Assembly (NCBI GenBank): GCA_005503065.1
Contig: SCOE01000028.1
Coordinates: 1-64,000 of the forward strand
DNA: 64,000 nt
Direction of reading: 5' to 3'
Source of the DNA: Comamonadaceae bacterium ALPHA2B
GTDB taxonomy: Bacteria; Pseudomonadota; Gammaproteobacteria; Burkholderiales; Burkholderiaceae_C
The position numbers and the translations under genes are program-made. Numbering within the stretch: position 1 is the first letter of the stretch; each line of letters begins with the position of its first letter. Shown here in pieces: positions 52,799 to 62,080 of the stretch. The notes beneath the pieces are model-generated. The model had not been told where the DNA came from and ran no database searches. It saw only the letters and a list, made by a program, of their open reading frames with translations.

Positions 52799-54465
52799 TG
52801 GATGCGAGTCGAGGTCCATCGTTGTTCGGCTCGAGGCCGCCTGTGGCGCTGCCGTATGCCCTGCGTTGCCTGAGGATCGTCGCGCCGAAGCTTGTCTTGC
52901 TCACGGCCGCGATCGTGGCACTTCGATTCGCCATGCTTGGCAGCTATCCATTGTCCGACAACACCGAGTCGCGCTACGCTGAAATTGCCAGGCACATGGT
53001 TGCATCTGCCAACTGGGTGACGCTCATGTTGCCCGGTGACGTGGTCTTCTGGGGTAAGCCGCCACTGTCTTCATGGGCGTCGGCTGCTGGCTTGCAGATC
53101 TTTGGCATCAATGAATGGGGCGCTCGATTGCCCGTCGCGATGATGGGTTTGGGGGTAACGGCATTGACTTGGGCGTGGGCGAAGGCCCATGGCTTGCGCG
53201 TCGGATTGCTCGCCCTCAGCCTTCTTTGGGGAAGTGTCGTTTTCTTTGCAAGTGCTGGCGCCGTGATGACTGACATGGCCCTGATGTTGTCGGTCACCTT
53301 GGGCTTGAGCGGGTTCAGGTCGGCATTGGCGGGTGCCGACGCGCGCTCGCGACGGCTCGGAGCGATTTGCTTGGCGGCGGGCTTGGCAGCCGGGCTGTTG
53401 GCCAAAGGTCCGGTGGCGATCATTTTGATCCTTGGCCCGATCGTCATCTATGCCGCAACCGGCCGGCAGGCGCTTCGCTACACGTGGGCGGTGCCGTGGT
53501 TCAAGGTGCTCCTGGCAAGCATGGTCATCGCGCTTCCATGGTATGCGCTCGCGGAGGTGCGCACCCCCGGTTTTCTGGAGTACTTCTTCGTCGGGGAACA
53601 CTGGAAGCGGTTCACTGAGCCTGGCTGGACGGGAGATCTTTATGGCACGGCTCACGAGCAGCCGCGCGGATTGATTTGGCTTTTTCTCGCCTGCGGACTG
53701 ATGCCGTGGACCTTGCTGGTTCCCTTTCTGTTGATCGGACGAAGCCAAGCGCTGCGGTCGACGAACCCGCGTCCTCCACGCCTGAGTTTGCCTATTGATG
53801 ACGCCCCACTGCTCATTGCGTGGCTGTTGGTGCCTGTGTTGTTCTTCACTTTATCGAGGAACATTCTTTGGACCTACATTCTGCCGGTGGTGCCTGCTGC
53901 GGCGATTCTCTGCGCGCGTTGGCTTGCCAGGGATCCTCGTCAAAGGCGAGTGCATGCCACTGTGTGCGCGGGTTTGATCGTCGTGATGGCCGTGGCGTCC
54001 TCATTGCTGCTATGGCAAGCCGACAGTGGCGGCGTGCGATCCGCCAAGGGCATCTTGGCCGCGGCGAAAACACAAGGGCATGCGATCAGAGAGGTGGTCT
54101 TCCTGGGTCCAGTCCCGTCCTCGGCAAGCTTCTATTCGCGCGGCAACCTGACGGGCGGCGTCACCATCGAACAACTGATGGCAGGTCTTGATGTGCCCTC
54201 AGGCATGAGCGCTGAGCACGCCCATCAGTTGATCGCTGCTTCGAGCAGGGACTGGGAAGCTTTGCCTGACGCCTTCCGGCGCGGCTACCCCATCTTGGCG
54301 CACGTGGGGGGGTATGTGCTGCTTGAGAGTCCCCGAGGAGTGACGCCGGCTGGGCGTCAGACAGGGGTGAGCGCTGGCACCACCACTGGGGAAGCGCGAG
54401 TGCCGCTCGATAGCCGGGATGTCTGTGTCGACTCCTGCCGTCGCCCAACCGAGCCAGCGGTCTGA
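52795..54465 (+). CDS. ArnT-like glycosyltransferase (GT39/GT83)
   Basis: This 556-residue integral membrane protein has about 11-12 hydrophobic segments. The first periplasmic loop is LSDNTESRYAEIARHMVASANWVTLMLPGDVVFWGKPPLSSW, the acidic-residue signature of ArnT/PMT enzymes that transfer a sugar from a polyprenyl carrier to lipid A or another envelope target. Its ATG overlaps the GT2 stop by 4 bases, so the two act as one unit. Confidence 0.88.
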   Translation: MMDASRGPSLFGSRPPVALPYALRCLRIVAPKLVLLTAAIVALRFAMLGSYPLSDNTESRYAEIARHMVASANWVTLMLPGDVVFWGKPPLSSWASAAGLQIFGINEWGARLPVAMMGLGVTALTWAWAKAHGLRVGLLALSLLWGSVVFFASAGAVMTDMALMLSVTLGLSGFRSALAGADARSRRLGAICLAAGLAAGLLAKGPVAIILILGPIVIYAATGRQALRYTWAVPWFKVLLASMVIALPWYALAEVRTPGFLEYFFVGEHWKRFTEPGWTGDLYGTAHEQPRGLIWLFLACGLMPWTLLVPFLLIGRSQALRSTNPRPPRLSLPIDDAPLLIAWLLVPVLFFTLSRNILWTYILPVVPAAAILCARWLARDPRQRRVHATVCAGLIVVMAVASSLLLWQADSGGVRSAKGILAAAKTQGHAIREVVFLGPVPSSASFYSRGNLTGGVTIEQLMAGLDVPSGMSAEHAHQLIAASSRDWEALPDAFRRGYPILAHVGGYVLLESPRGVTPAGRQTGVSAGTTTGEARVPLDSRDVCVDSCRRPTEPAV

Positions 54466-54597
54466 TGGTCTTCATGAAATTCAGGTACGGCAATCCGTGC
54501 CATCAACACTCGCGCACCGATCGGTGCAGGTGCGCCGCGGAGGATGCCCTTGTGCCGCCTGAGATCCAGTATCTAGCCTCAGCGTGGGGGGCCTGCC

Positions 54598-55332
54598 ATG
54601 GAGCGTCCTGACAGCGCACTGTTCCTGCTAATGACTGCGGGCGCGACTCCTAGCGCCTGGGTCGTGCTTGTCTCCGCATCGATTGCGGAATACGGCTCAT
54701 GGCTCGCCGGCGCTGTCATGGCGTGGGCTGCCGTGCGCGAACCGATCGAACGGCGGTACCTGTTTGCTGTTCTTGCCATGGCTGGCATCACTTCGATGTT
54801 GGCCCATGCCTTGGCCGATGCCTTCGGACTCCAGCGACCGTTCGCGTTGGGCCTGGCGCCAGCGCACATCTCCAAAGGGGCAAGTGGAGCTCTTCCAAGC
54901 GCACACGCAGCAGTCATGGGCTTCGTTGCGGGCGCTTTGTTCATACGAACGCGTCTGCGTCGGTATGCCGCAGCCGCCCTGATGGTGGCGTTGTCGACAG
55001 GTTGGGCAAGGGTGCATGTGGCGGTTCACTTCCCCTTGGACATCTTGGCTGGCTTCGCCCTCTCTGTGCTGTCACTGGGGATGTTTGTCGCCGCGACGTG
55101 GCTGGTCGATCGCCTAGTTGCGCCCGCTTTCGCGCGGATCCAGCAGGCGTCACCGGTGCAGTCGACAGGTTCTTCTGACACGGAACCATCCGGTGTGCGG
55201 CCCCGCGTCGACCCGGACCGATCAGGTCAACGGGCGCGGAAGACCTGCTTCAGGCCGGAGTTGTTGTCTCCTACTCCGCCGGTTCTGCCTGGCGCTTCGG
55301 ACAGACATGGCGTGATGAGGTCAGTGTCTTGA
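54598..55332 (+). CDS. PAP2-family lipid phosphatase
   Basis: This 244-residue membrane protein carries the PAP2 catalytic set: KGASGALPSAHAAVMG and STGWARVHVAVHFPLDILAGFALS, with five to six membrane segments. It is likely an undecaprenyl-pyrophosphate or lipid A phosphatase. Together with the two glycosyltransferases it would remodel the outer membrane or recycle the lipid carrier. The C terminus (about 55 residues) is hydrophilic and unusual. Confidence 0.85.
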   Translation: MERPDSALFLLMTAGATPSAWVVLVSASIAEYGSWLAGAVMAWAAVREPIERRYLFAVLAMAGITSMLAHALADAFGLQRPFALGLAPAHISKGASGALPSAHAAVMGFVAGALFIRTRLRRYAAAALMVALSTGWARVHVAVHFPLDILAGFALSVLSLGMFVAATWLVDRLVAPAFARIQQASPVQSTGSSDTEPSGVRPRVDPDRSGQRARKTCFRPELLSPTPPVLPGASDRHGVMRSVS

Positions 55333-55470
55333 TGTGCCCGCCAAGCTGTTGAGGGTGCGCGACAGAAATGAAGTTCGGTGCAAGACGCCAGATTCGGTGC
55401 GGTCTTCACTGCCTGTTGGGGTGTGCCTCGAAGCTTTGAATTCAGCTACCGGTTTGTATCAGGAGGATCC

Positions 55471-55980
55471 ATGTGGGTGACCAGAAGAAGTCAAGTTGCA
55501 GTCGCGGCGATGTTGGACCTTGCCATGCAACCTTCGACCAAGCGGATTGCCTTGCCTGAGTTGTCTGAGCGGCACGGTGTCTCGATGACCTTCTGCGAAG
55601 AGATCTTCGCGCGGTTGCGCAGCGAGGGATTGGTGTCCGCCATGCGCGGGCGTGGGGGTGGCTACGTGTTGGCTCGACCCGCGACGATGATCTCGATCGC
55701 CGATATCGTTGTTGCAGTGGGGGTTTGTCGATCCTCCGATTCAGAAGATGTATGGCCCAGGCGAAGCCATGGAACGCTTGAAGTGGATGTGTGGGACTCG
55801 TTGGGGAAATACGGCCTCTCGTTGCTAAAGGCTGTGACGTTGCACACGTTGGCGGTCAAGTACCTCGCCGGGACTGCGCCAGTGGTTGTTGAACGTCGAA
55901 TCAAGCCATTGGATTCGCGGGCGAGATCCCCCCTGCCAAGTGCGCCGAGCTCGGTGTTTGAATTGGCCAACTTTTGCTGA
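55471..55980 (+). CDS. Rrf2-family transcriptional regulator
   Basis: This 169-residue protein has the Rrf2 winged helix (VAVAAMLDLAMQPSTKRIALPELSERHGVSMTFCEEIFARLRSEGLVSAMRGRGGGYVLARPATMISIADIVVAVG). The three-Cys iron-sulfur cluster set of IscR/NsrR is not present; only one Cys (VGVCRSSD) lies in that region. It therefore probably does not hold a standard cluster. AGGAGG precedes the ATG at 55471. It may regulate the neighbouring receptor gene. Confidence 0.85.
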   Translation: MWVTRRSQVAVAAMLDLAMQPSTKRIALPELSERHGVSMTFCEEIFARLRSEGLVSAMRGRGGGYVLARPATMISIADIVVAVGVCRSSDSEDVWPRRSHGTLEVDVWDSLGKYGLSLLKAVTLHTLAVKYLAGTAPVVVERRIKPLDSRARSPLPSAPSSVFELANFC

Positions 55981-56064
55981 GGGGCCGTGTGAAGGGTGCA
56001 CGGCGTAGGCGCTGTAGCGCGGTGGCGCTTGCGAGAAACAATACCTCAGATATGCGCCACGTTG

Positions 56065-56119
56065 GATTACGAATCTGTAATCTGATAACGAAAGGATGGC
56101 ATCGTGGCCCGGCTACGAC
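56065..56119 (+). promoter_or_regulatory. Operator-like box D and -10 before the siderophore receptor
   Basis: GATTACGAATCTGTAATC, an inverted repeat at 56065-56082. TACGAC at 56114-56119 lies 37 bases from the second half-site start. The receptor ATG is 200 bases further; the space between has no recognised feature. Confidence 0.55.
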
Positions 56120-56318
56120 AGGCGATGCTTAGCGGATCACAACATGCAGTAGGGGGCCGGCATTGATGTCTATGATGCGCCCGCAGCATGCCGGATCGGG
56201 CCTGTCTGCAGCACGTATCTTCTGACCAGCCAGCCCCGTACCCGTCACGTCCCGTGCCGGGGGCCGTCGCGCAAGCCATGTCAGGTCTTTGACCAATGCC
56301 CTCTGGAGGAGGGATTTC

Positions 56319-58721
56319 ATGGCTTACATCAAGACCCGCAAGCACGCCGTCGCGCGCGCTGTTCCCCCCCTGACCGCTGCCGCCACGCTGATGGCGCTCT
56401 CGCTGCCGGGCATCGCGCAGACGAGCTCCGGCACCCTGCCCTCGGTGCAGATCCGCGACTCCGCTGCGGCCGCCGACTACAAGGCCGACACGTCCGCCAA
56501 CCCCAAGTTCACCGCGCCGCTGGTCGACACGCCGCAGACCGTGCAGGTCATCCGCGACCAAGTGCTGCGCGAACAGGGCGCCACCACGCTGAGCGAGGCA
56601 ATTCGCAATACGCCGGGTGCTGGCACTTTTTATGTTGGAGAGAACGGCAATTCCAACTCGGGCGATGCCATCTTCATGCGCGGTTTTGACACCTCCAGCA
56701 GCATCTTCGTGGACGGCATTCGCGACACGGGTAGCATCACTCGAGAAACCTTCAATCTCGAGCAGGTCGAGGTCGTGAAGGGCCCATCCGGCAGCGACAC
56801 GGGCCGCACTTCGCCCACGGGCTACATCAACCTCATCACGAAGAAGCCCACGCTCACGGACAGCTTTTTGGGTTCGGTAGGTCTGGGGAGCGACAAATTC
56901 AGGCGTGCGACCGTGGACTGGAACAAGTCGCTGAGCGGTCCGAACGGGATTGGAGCGGCCTTCCGGCTGAGTGCCGTTTCGCACGACGCCGACGTCTCTG
57001 GCCGCGACGTGGTGAAGAACAAGCGCTGGGGCATCGCGCCGTCGTTCGCGTTCGGCCTGAACAGCCCCACGCGCTTCTACTTCGATTTAGTTCACGTCCA
57101 GCAGAACAACATCCCTGACGGTGGCGTGCCGACCGTCGGGCTGCCGGGCTACGCCAACCCCGACCCGACAACGATCAACTCGGGCATCCTGCGCCGCGGA
57201 TACCTGGATTTCGCGCCGCGCGTGAACTCCAGCAACTTCTACGGCACGACGTCCGACTTCGAGACCGTGACTCAGAACATGTTCACGGCGCGCGTCGAGC
57301 ACGACATCACGCCCGACATCACGCTGCGCAACACGTTCCGCTACGGCAAGATCGAGCAGGACTATCTCCTGACGGCGTTCATGGGGGGCGGGCTGACATC
57401 GACACGCGTCGGGACGAGCAACGTCTACCGCGGCTCGGTGCCAGCGGCGACGGCCGGATTCATCAACACATTGGTACCCGGCACCTCCACTGTGGCCAAC
57501 CCGCTGGCTTGGACACAGTCGCGAAATCTGCCGACCAACAAGACGCAGGAGAACACGATCCTGACGAATCAGACGAATCTCAGCGCAAAGTTCAACACCG
57601 GCAGCGTGGGGCACACCCTCAATGCCGGGGTCGAACTCATTCGTGAACAGCAAAGCAGCATTGGCTATTTTGGTCAAGGTGCCACGGTGTTCGGCGTCCC
57701 GGGCATTGCCAACGCCGGCCTGTGGCCCGCCGCGAGTCTGTATGCGCCGAACCCCAACGTTGCAGGCTATGTCCGGCTGCCAAATGGCACCAGCACCGAG
57801 GGCACCACGACGACGGTTGGCGCCTACGCATTCGACACCGTCAAATTCAACGACAGGTGGTCGCTCACGGGTGGCTTGCGGTTTGATCACTATTCGACGG
57901 ACTACTACTCTTCGGCCTTGGGCGCGACCGGCTTGCTCACGCCGAGCAGGTTCAGCAAGTCCGGCAGCTTGTGGACCGGCAAGCTTGGCGTGGTCTACAA
58001 GCCCACTGACTACAGCAGCGTCTATTTGGCCTACGGCACGGCTGCACAACCGCCGGGCGGGAGCAACTTCACGCTGGCGGCTGGTGGCACCGGCAACAAT
58101 GCCAACCGCACCGACTTCGACCCGCAGAAAACCAAGACCTGGGAATTGGGTACGAAGTGGGATGTGCTGGACAAGAAGCTTGCGCTGACCGCGGCCCTGT
58201 TCCGTACAGATGTGAGCAACGAAGTGGTCCAGGATGCGGTCAGTGGCAGTTTCTTCCAGACTGGCAAGAAGCGCGTGCAAGGCGTTGAGTTCGGTGCGAC
58301 CGGCGCAATCACTGAGAACTGGGGCATGAGTGCTGGATTCACCACGTTGGACACCCAGGTCTTGAGTGGTCCTTCGGTGCTTGCGGATGGAGGCTCGGTG
58401 CTTGCGTACACGCCGAAGAACTCTTTCACCGCCTGGACCACCTATCGACTGCCGATCGGTCTCACGGTCGGCCTAGGCGCTCGCTACAACGGAAAAATGT
58501 ATCGCGGCACGGATGGCGCGGTTGGAACGCCCCAGTTCGTCGAATCCTATTGGGTCTTTGACGCGATGGCTGCGTATCGCGTCAGCCGCAACGTCGATCT
58601 GCAGTTCAACGTGTACAACCTGGCGGACAAGGACTATGTGGCCGCCATCAACAAGAGCGGTTATCGCTACACGCCGGGCGCACCGCGCACGTACCGGTTG
58701 ACCGCCAATATCTCGTTCTAA
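56319..58721 (+). CDS. TonB-dependent siderophore receptor (Fiu/catecholate type)
   Basis: This 800-residue outer-membrane receptor has a signal peptide to about residue 35 (ATLMALSLPGIAQ). The plug domain runs from DTPQTVQVIRDQVLREQGATTLSEAIRNTPG to VEVVKGPSGSDTGRTSPTGYINLITKKP. The long beta-barrel ends TYRLTANISF with the C-terminal Phe needed for insertion. The layout matches Fiu/catecholate receptors. GGAGGAGG precedes ATG 56319. A metal-related operator-like box lies upstream. Confidence 0.92.
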   Translation: MAYIKTRKHAVARAVPPLTAAATLMALSLPGIAQTSSGTLPSVQIRDSAAAADYKADTSANPKFTAPLVDTPQTVQVIRDQVLREQGATTLSEAIRNTPGAGTFYVGENGNSNSGDAIFMRGFDTSSSIFVDGIRDTGSITRETFNLEQVEVVKGPSGSDTGRTSPTGYINLITKKPTLTDSFLGSVGLGSDKFRRATVDWNKSLSGPNGIGAAFRLSAVSHDADVSGRDVVKNKRWGIAPSFAFGLNSPTRFYFDLVHVQQNNIPDGGVPTVGLPGYANPDPTTINSGILRRGYLDFAPRVNSSNFYGTTSDFETVTQNMFTARVEHDITPDITLRNTFRYGKIEQDYLLTAFMGGGLTSTRVGTSNVYRGSVPAATAGFINTLVPGTSTVANPLAWTQSRNLPTNKTQENTILTNQTNLSAKFNTGSVGHTLNAGVELIREQQSSIGYFGQGATVFGVPGIANAGLWPAASLYAPNPNVAGYVRLPNGTSTEGTTTTVGAYAFDTVKFNDRWSLTGGLRFDHYSTDYYSSALGATGLLTPSRFSKSGSLWTGKLGVVYKPTDYSSVYLAYGTAAQPPGGSNFTLAAGGTGNNANRTDFDPQKTKTWELGTKWDVLDKKLALTAALFRTDVSNEVVQDAVSGSFFQTGKKRVQGVEFGATGAITENWGMSAGFTTLDTQVLSGPSVLADGGSVLAYTPKNSFTAWTTYRLPIGLTVGLGARYNGKMYRGTDGAVGTPQFVESYWVFDAMAAYRVSRNVDLQFNVYNLADKDYVAAINKSGYRYTPGAPRTYRLTANISF

Positions 58722-58753
58722 ACCTCGGCGGCAATTCGCTTGCATTGTTCGGA

Positions 58754-58783
58754 AGCTGGGCGCGCGTGATCGCGCGCCCAGCT
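58754..58783 (+). terminator. Hairpin after the siderophore receptor
   Basis: AGCTGGGCGCGCG-TGAT-CGCGCGCCCAGCT, a perfect 13-bp stem 33 bases after the receptor stop. There is no T-run, so termination is likely but not certain. Confidence 0.65.
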
Positions 58784-58855
58784 CGAAGCAGTGCAGAGGG
58801 CACGCCCGAAAAACGGGGTGACTGCGCGCCCCGGGGGCCCACCATTTCGATTGCC

Positions 58856-59128
58856 ATGACCATTCCAGTGCGACCTCCGCATTCGTCAATGCGGGCGAGG
58901 ACGCGTCATAGCGCAGTTCGTGAGGCCGTCCTCGCAGTCGTGCGCGCGGCGCCAGAGGAGTCATTCTCCGCCGTCGAGATCTACAGATGGCTGATCGGTC
59001 GCGAGCGGAGCTCCCTGCGCACTGTCTATCGTGTACTTGGACAACTTGAGATGTTGGGACACCTCGCGCAAACGTCGGCAGGCACAGTTCGGCAGGGCCG
59101 ACAAGAGCGGTGGCAGCTCTCGCTGTGA
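58856..59128 (+). CDS. Fur-type winged-helix protein without metal domain
   Basis: This 90-residue protein matches only the N-terminal DNA-binding half of Fur-family regulators (SAVREAVLAVVRAAPEESFSAVEIYRWLIGRERSSLRTVYRVLGQLEMLGHLAQT). It lacks the dimerisation and metal-binding C-terminal domain. It may be a natural short regulator or a truncated one. It sits between the iron receptor and the metal efflux genes. Confidence 0.7.
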   Translation: MTIPVRPPHSSMRARTRHSAVREAVLAVVRAAPEESFSAVEIYRWLIGRERSSLRTVYRVLGQLEMLGHLAQTSAGTVRQGRQERWQLSL

Positions 59129-59584
59129 ACGAGGCGCATCAAGCAGCGGGCGTCCACGCCACACGGAGCACGTCTTCCCCCGCGCGTGCGGCCAGGTAGC
59201 GCGCAACAACAGCAGGGCGACAAAGCGAGTTCAGGACCAGAGACTTGCCGCGGACGGGTTCGGGTGGGCCCGGCGCGCGGATCGACAACGAACCCGCACT
59301 TGTGTTTTCGACGACTGGTGCCGGACATCGGGAGGCGCTTCTTGGGTTCGCCGATGTTCGGTTGGGCGTTTGAGACGCGCAGTGGCGCCGTACCGCTCGT
59401 GGCGGTCTTCGCGCGGCGCTGGGCGCGGCCTTCAAATGTAGAAGAAGTAGCTATCTCGACTGTCTGCGCCTTCCACGGTGAATGGATGCAGCCCACGGGA
59501 GTTGTCGCATGTTTGCAATCGGCTTGTCTTCCTGCCCTGTGAAACAACGCACGTTCGGTTTGAGCGCAAGGCTTCCCCTCTCGC
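59129..59584. other. Intergenic stretch with nothing recognised
   Basis: No frame here shows protein-like or family-like sequence on either strand, and no structured repeat was seen until box E. It may be the remains of a deletion between the iron and zinc gene groups. Confidence 0.35.
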
Positions 59585-59645
59585 CGCGAAGATTACAAAC
59601 ATGTAATCTTCGCGTTAGCAGCGAGATGGATTGCACCCCTACTAT
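59585..59645 (+). promoter_or_regulatory. Operator-like box E and -10 before czcD
   Basis: This is the most complete copy of the repeated box: 12-bp perfect arms (CGCGAAGATTAC at 59585-59596 and its complement at 59603-59614) around AAACAT. TACTAT at 59640-59645 is a good -10, 37 bases from the second half-site's GTAATC. czcD starts at 59741. Confidence 0.65.
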
Positions 59646-59740
59646 TCAAACGTCAACTTCCGGTGTAACGCGTGCGTCCCCGCAGTCTGTTCCGTGAAGG
59701 CTCGACCAACGCAATTCCAACTCTAAGACTTTTGGCAAAC

Positions 59741-60649
59741 ATGTCCAGCGGCCAATCACATTCGCACGCACCGGCAGCAACCGACCCTGACAGAGCAAAG
59801 TCTCTTTGGATCGCGCTGGCCCTGACGGGCACTTTCCTCATTGCGGAGGTGATCGGTGGCATCGTCACCGGCAGCTTGGCGCTCATCTCTGACGCAGCGC
59901 ACATGTTCACCGATGCGGCAGCGCTTGCGATCGCCTTGGCGGCAATTCGCATTGGTAAGCGTGCCGCGGACGCAAAGAGAACCTTTGGTTACCAGCGGTT
60001 CGAGATCCTTGCTGCCGCATTTAATGCGCTGCTGCTGTTCGGCGTTGCCATCTACATCCTTTACGAGGCGTATCAACGTCTGAAGTCGCCGCCGGCGATC
60101 GAGTCGACGGGCATGTTGGTGATCGCGACGCTTGGGCTGATCGTCAACATCATCAGCATGCGCTTGCTCACCAGCGGGAAAGACGAGAGCCTCAATATCA
60201 AGGGGGCCTACTTGGAGGTTTGGAGTGACCTCCTCGGCTCGGTCGGCGTGATTGCAGGCGCGCTCATCATTCGCTTCACGGGCTGGGTGTGGGTGGACTC
60301 GGCCATTGCGGTGCTGATTGGCCTTTGGGTCCTTCCAAGAACCTGGATTCTTCTGCGCGACAGCGTCAACATCCTCCTCGAGGGTGTTCCGGATGGCATG
60401 GACCTGGGCGCGGTGCGCAGCGCCTTGGCAGCGATACCTGCCGTGGACTCGGTTCATGAACTGCACCTCTGGGCGATGACCAGCGGCAAGGCCAGCCTGA
60501 GTGTGCATCTGGTGAGTTCCAAGGGCAACTCGCGCGACGTGACTCGTATTGCCGCCCAGATGCTCGAGGAGAAATTCAAGTTGATGCACACGACGATCCA
60601 GGTCGAGCGCGTGCCCTGCAAGCTTGCGCAGGGCGCGCATCGGTTCTGA
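59741..60649 (+). CDS. czcD: CzcD-like cation diffusion facilitator
   Basis: This 302-residue CDF transporter exports Zn/Co/Cd from the cytoplasm by proton exchange. It has six membrane segments and a His-rich N terminus (GQSHSHAP). The metal-site motif is SLALISDAAHMFTD in segment 2, with EVWSDLLGSVGV in segment 5. A cytoplasmic C-terminal domain (VHELHLWAMTSGKASLSVHL) completes it. The start at 59741 begins at the His-rich tail; the longer frame is unlikely. It heads the czcDCBA group. Confidence 0.92.
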   Translation: MSSGQSHSHAPAATDPDRAKSLWIALALTGTFLIAEVIGGIVTGSLALISDAAHMFTDAAALAIALAAIRIGKRAADAKRTFGYQRFEILAAAFNALLLFGVAIYILYEAYQRLKSPPAIESTGMLVIATLGLIVNIISMRLLTSGKDESLNIKGAYLEVWSDLLGSVGVIAGALIIRFTGWVWVDSAIAVLIGLWVLPRTWILLRDSVNILLEGVPDGMDLGAVRSALAAIPAVDSVHELHLWAMTSGKASLSVHLVSSKGNSRDVTRIAAQMLEEKFKLMHTTIQVERVPCKLAQGAHRF

Positions 60650-60766
60650 GGGTCTCGAGTCCGCGGCTTGCCCTGAAGCTGTTCTGCGAAGTTGGTGGTC
60701 CGTTCGCCGAGTTCGTTCTCTCTCCTGGTCGGCCGACGCCGGACGGGATCATGTTTGGAGATTGCA

Positions 60767-62080
60767 ATGTTGAGGATATTCGCGCCGGTTGCGCTTGCAG
60801 CCATGGCGTTGGCCAGTGGCAGCGCCGCGTTTGCCCAGATGGCGGCGCCGACGCCACCAGCTCCCCAGGGGGCCGTTGGAGCAAATCAATCTGGGACGCC
60901 GCTGACGCTGACAGCTGCGATCGTGCAGGCACAGGATGCCAACCCATTGTTGGCTGCCGCGCGAGATGAGGTTTCTGCGGCAGAGGGGGCGCGAATTCAA
61001 GCAGGGGCGCTTCCGAACCCCACGCTCGACGCACAGGTCGAAGACACGCGGCGCGAGACGCGGCAGACGACGATCACCTTGGCGCAGCCGATCGAACTCG
61101 GTGGCAAGCGTGCTGCGCGGGTGGAGGCGGCAGATCGCGCGGTCGACATCGCCAAGACGCAGCTTGACGCCAGGCGCATCGACGTGCAGGCCGGTGTGAC
61201 CGCAGCTTTCTTCGCGGCATTGGTCGCTCAGGAGCGCGTCACCCTGGCGCAGGCATCGTTGGATCTCGCTCGACGCGGTACTGACGCTGCAAACAAGCGG
61301 GTGACGGCGGGCAAGGTCTCGCCGGTCGAGGAGACCAGAGCGAAGGTGGCGGAGGCAGGCGTTCGCATTGAGTTGCTCCAAGCCCAGGGCGAACTGCGAA
61401 CCAGCTTTGAACAACTACGTGCTGCGATTGGGCCGGGTCCGGCCATCACGGCACTGGATGGCAACGCGTTGCAGACACCGCCGCTGCCCACTGCCACGGA
61501 CGTCGCGCTTCGTGCAGACGCGGCGCCTGCAGTGCAAGAGGCCCGCCTGGAAGTCAAGCGCTTCGGGGCTTTGGCCGACCTAGAGCGTGCCAAACGCATC
61601 CCCGACGTAACGGTGACTCTGGGTGCGACACGTCAGACCGAGCTGGCCCGCAACCAAGCTGTGATTGGCGTGTCCATCCCGTTGCCGATCTTCAACACGA
61701 ATCGGGGCGCCATCGTCGAAGCCGTTCGCCGTCAGGACAGGGCGGAGGATCTCGCTCGCGCCACCGAATTGCGGGTGCGTACGGATGCACTTGCGGCGCG
61801 CCAACGCTACGAGACCTCGCTTGCAGAGGTCGCGACGTTGCGTCAAGACGTGTTGCCTGGCGCCCAAAGCGCCTTTGATGCCGCGACCAAGGGCTTCGAA
61901 CTGGGCAAGTTCAGTTACCTTGAAGCATTGGATGCGCAGCGAACCCTTCTGCAGTCGCGCGCGCAATACCTGCGTGCCCTGGCAGATGCTCACCGGTCGG
62001 TTACCGATGTGCAGCGCCTGCTGGGCCCCGATAGTGCTTCGGCACCTCCGTCCTCCACCTCGTCCCAGGAACGTCCATGA
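60767..62080 (+). CDS. czcC: CzcC-like outer-membrane factor
   Basis: This 437-residue TolC-family protein has a signal peptide (MLRIFAPVALAAMALASGSAAFAQ) and two repeated helical hairpins. The first is AIVQAQDANPLLAAARDEVSAAEGARIQAGALPNPTLDAQ...AQPIELGGKRAARVEAA; the second is RLEVKRFGALADLERAKRIPDVTVTLGATRQ...GVSIPLPIFNTNRG. It forms the exit duct of the tripartite efflux pump. ATG 60767 starts the signal peptide. The 3' end overlaps czcB by 4 bases. Confidence 0.92.
   Translation: MLRIFAPVALAAMALASGSAAFAQMAAPTPPAPQGAVGANQSGTPLTLTAAIVQAQDANPLLAAARDEVSAAEGARIQAGALPNPTLDAQVEDTRRETRQTTITLAQPIELGGKRAARVEAADRAVDIAKTQLDARRIDVQAGVTAAFFAALVAQERVTLAQASLDLARRGTDAANKRVTAGKVSPVEETRAKVAEAGVRIELLQAQGELRTSFEQLRAAIGPGPAITALDGNALQTPPLPTATDVALRADAAPAVQEARLEVKRFGALADLERAKRIPDVTVTLGATRQTELARNQAVIGVSIPLPIFNTNRGAIVEAVRRQDRAEDLARATELRVRTDALAARQRYETSLAEVATLRQDVLPGAQSAFDAATKGFELGKFSYLEALDAQRTLLQSRAQYLRALADAHRSVTDVQRLLGPDSASAPPSSTSSQERP

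Noticed and set aside
59139-59547. Open frames on both strands between the Fur-like gene and czcD
   Set aside because: Arg/Ser/Pro-rich translations without protein-like pattern; left as an unexplained gap.
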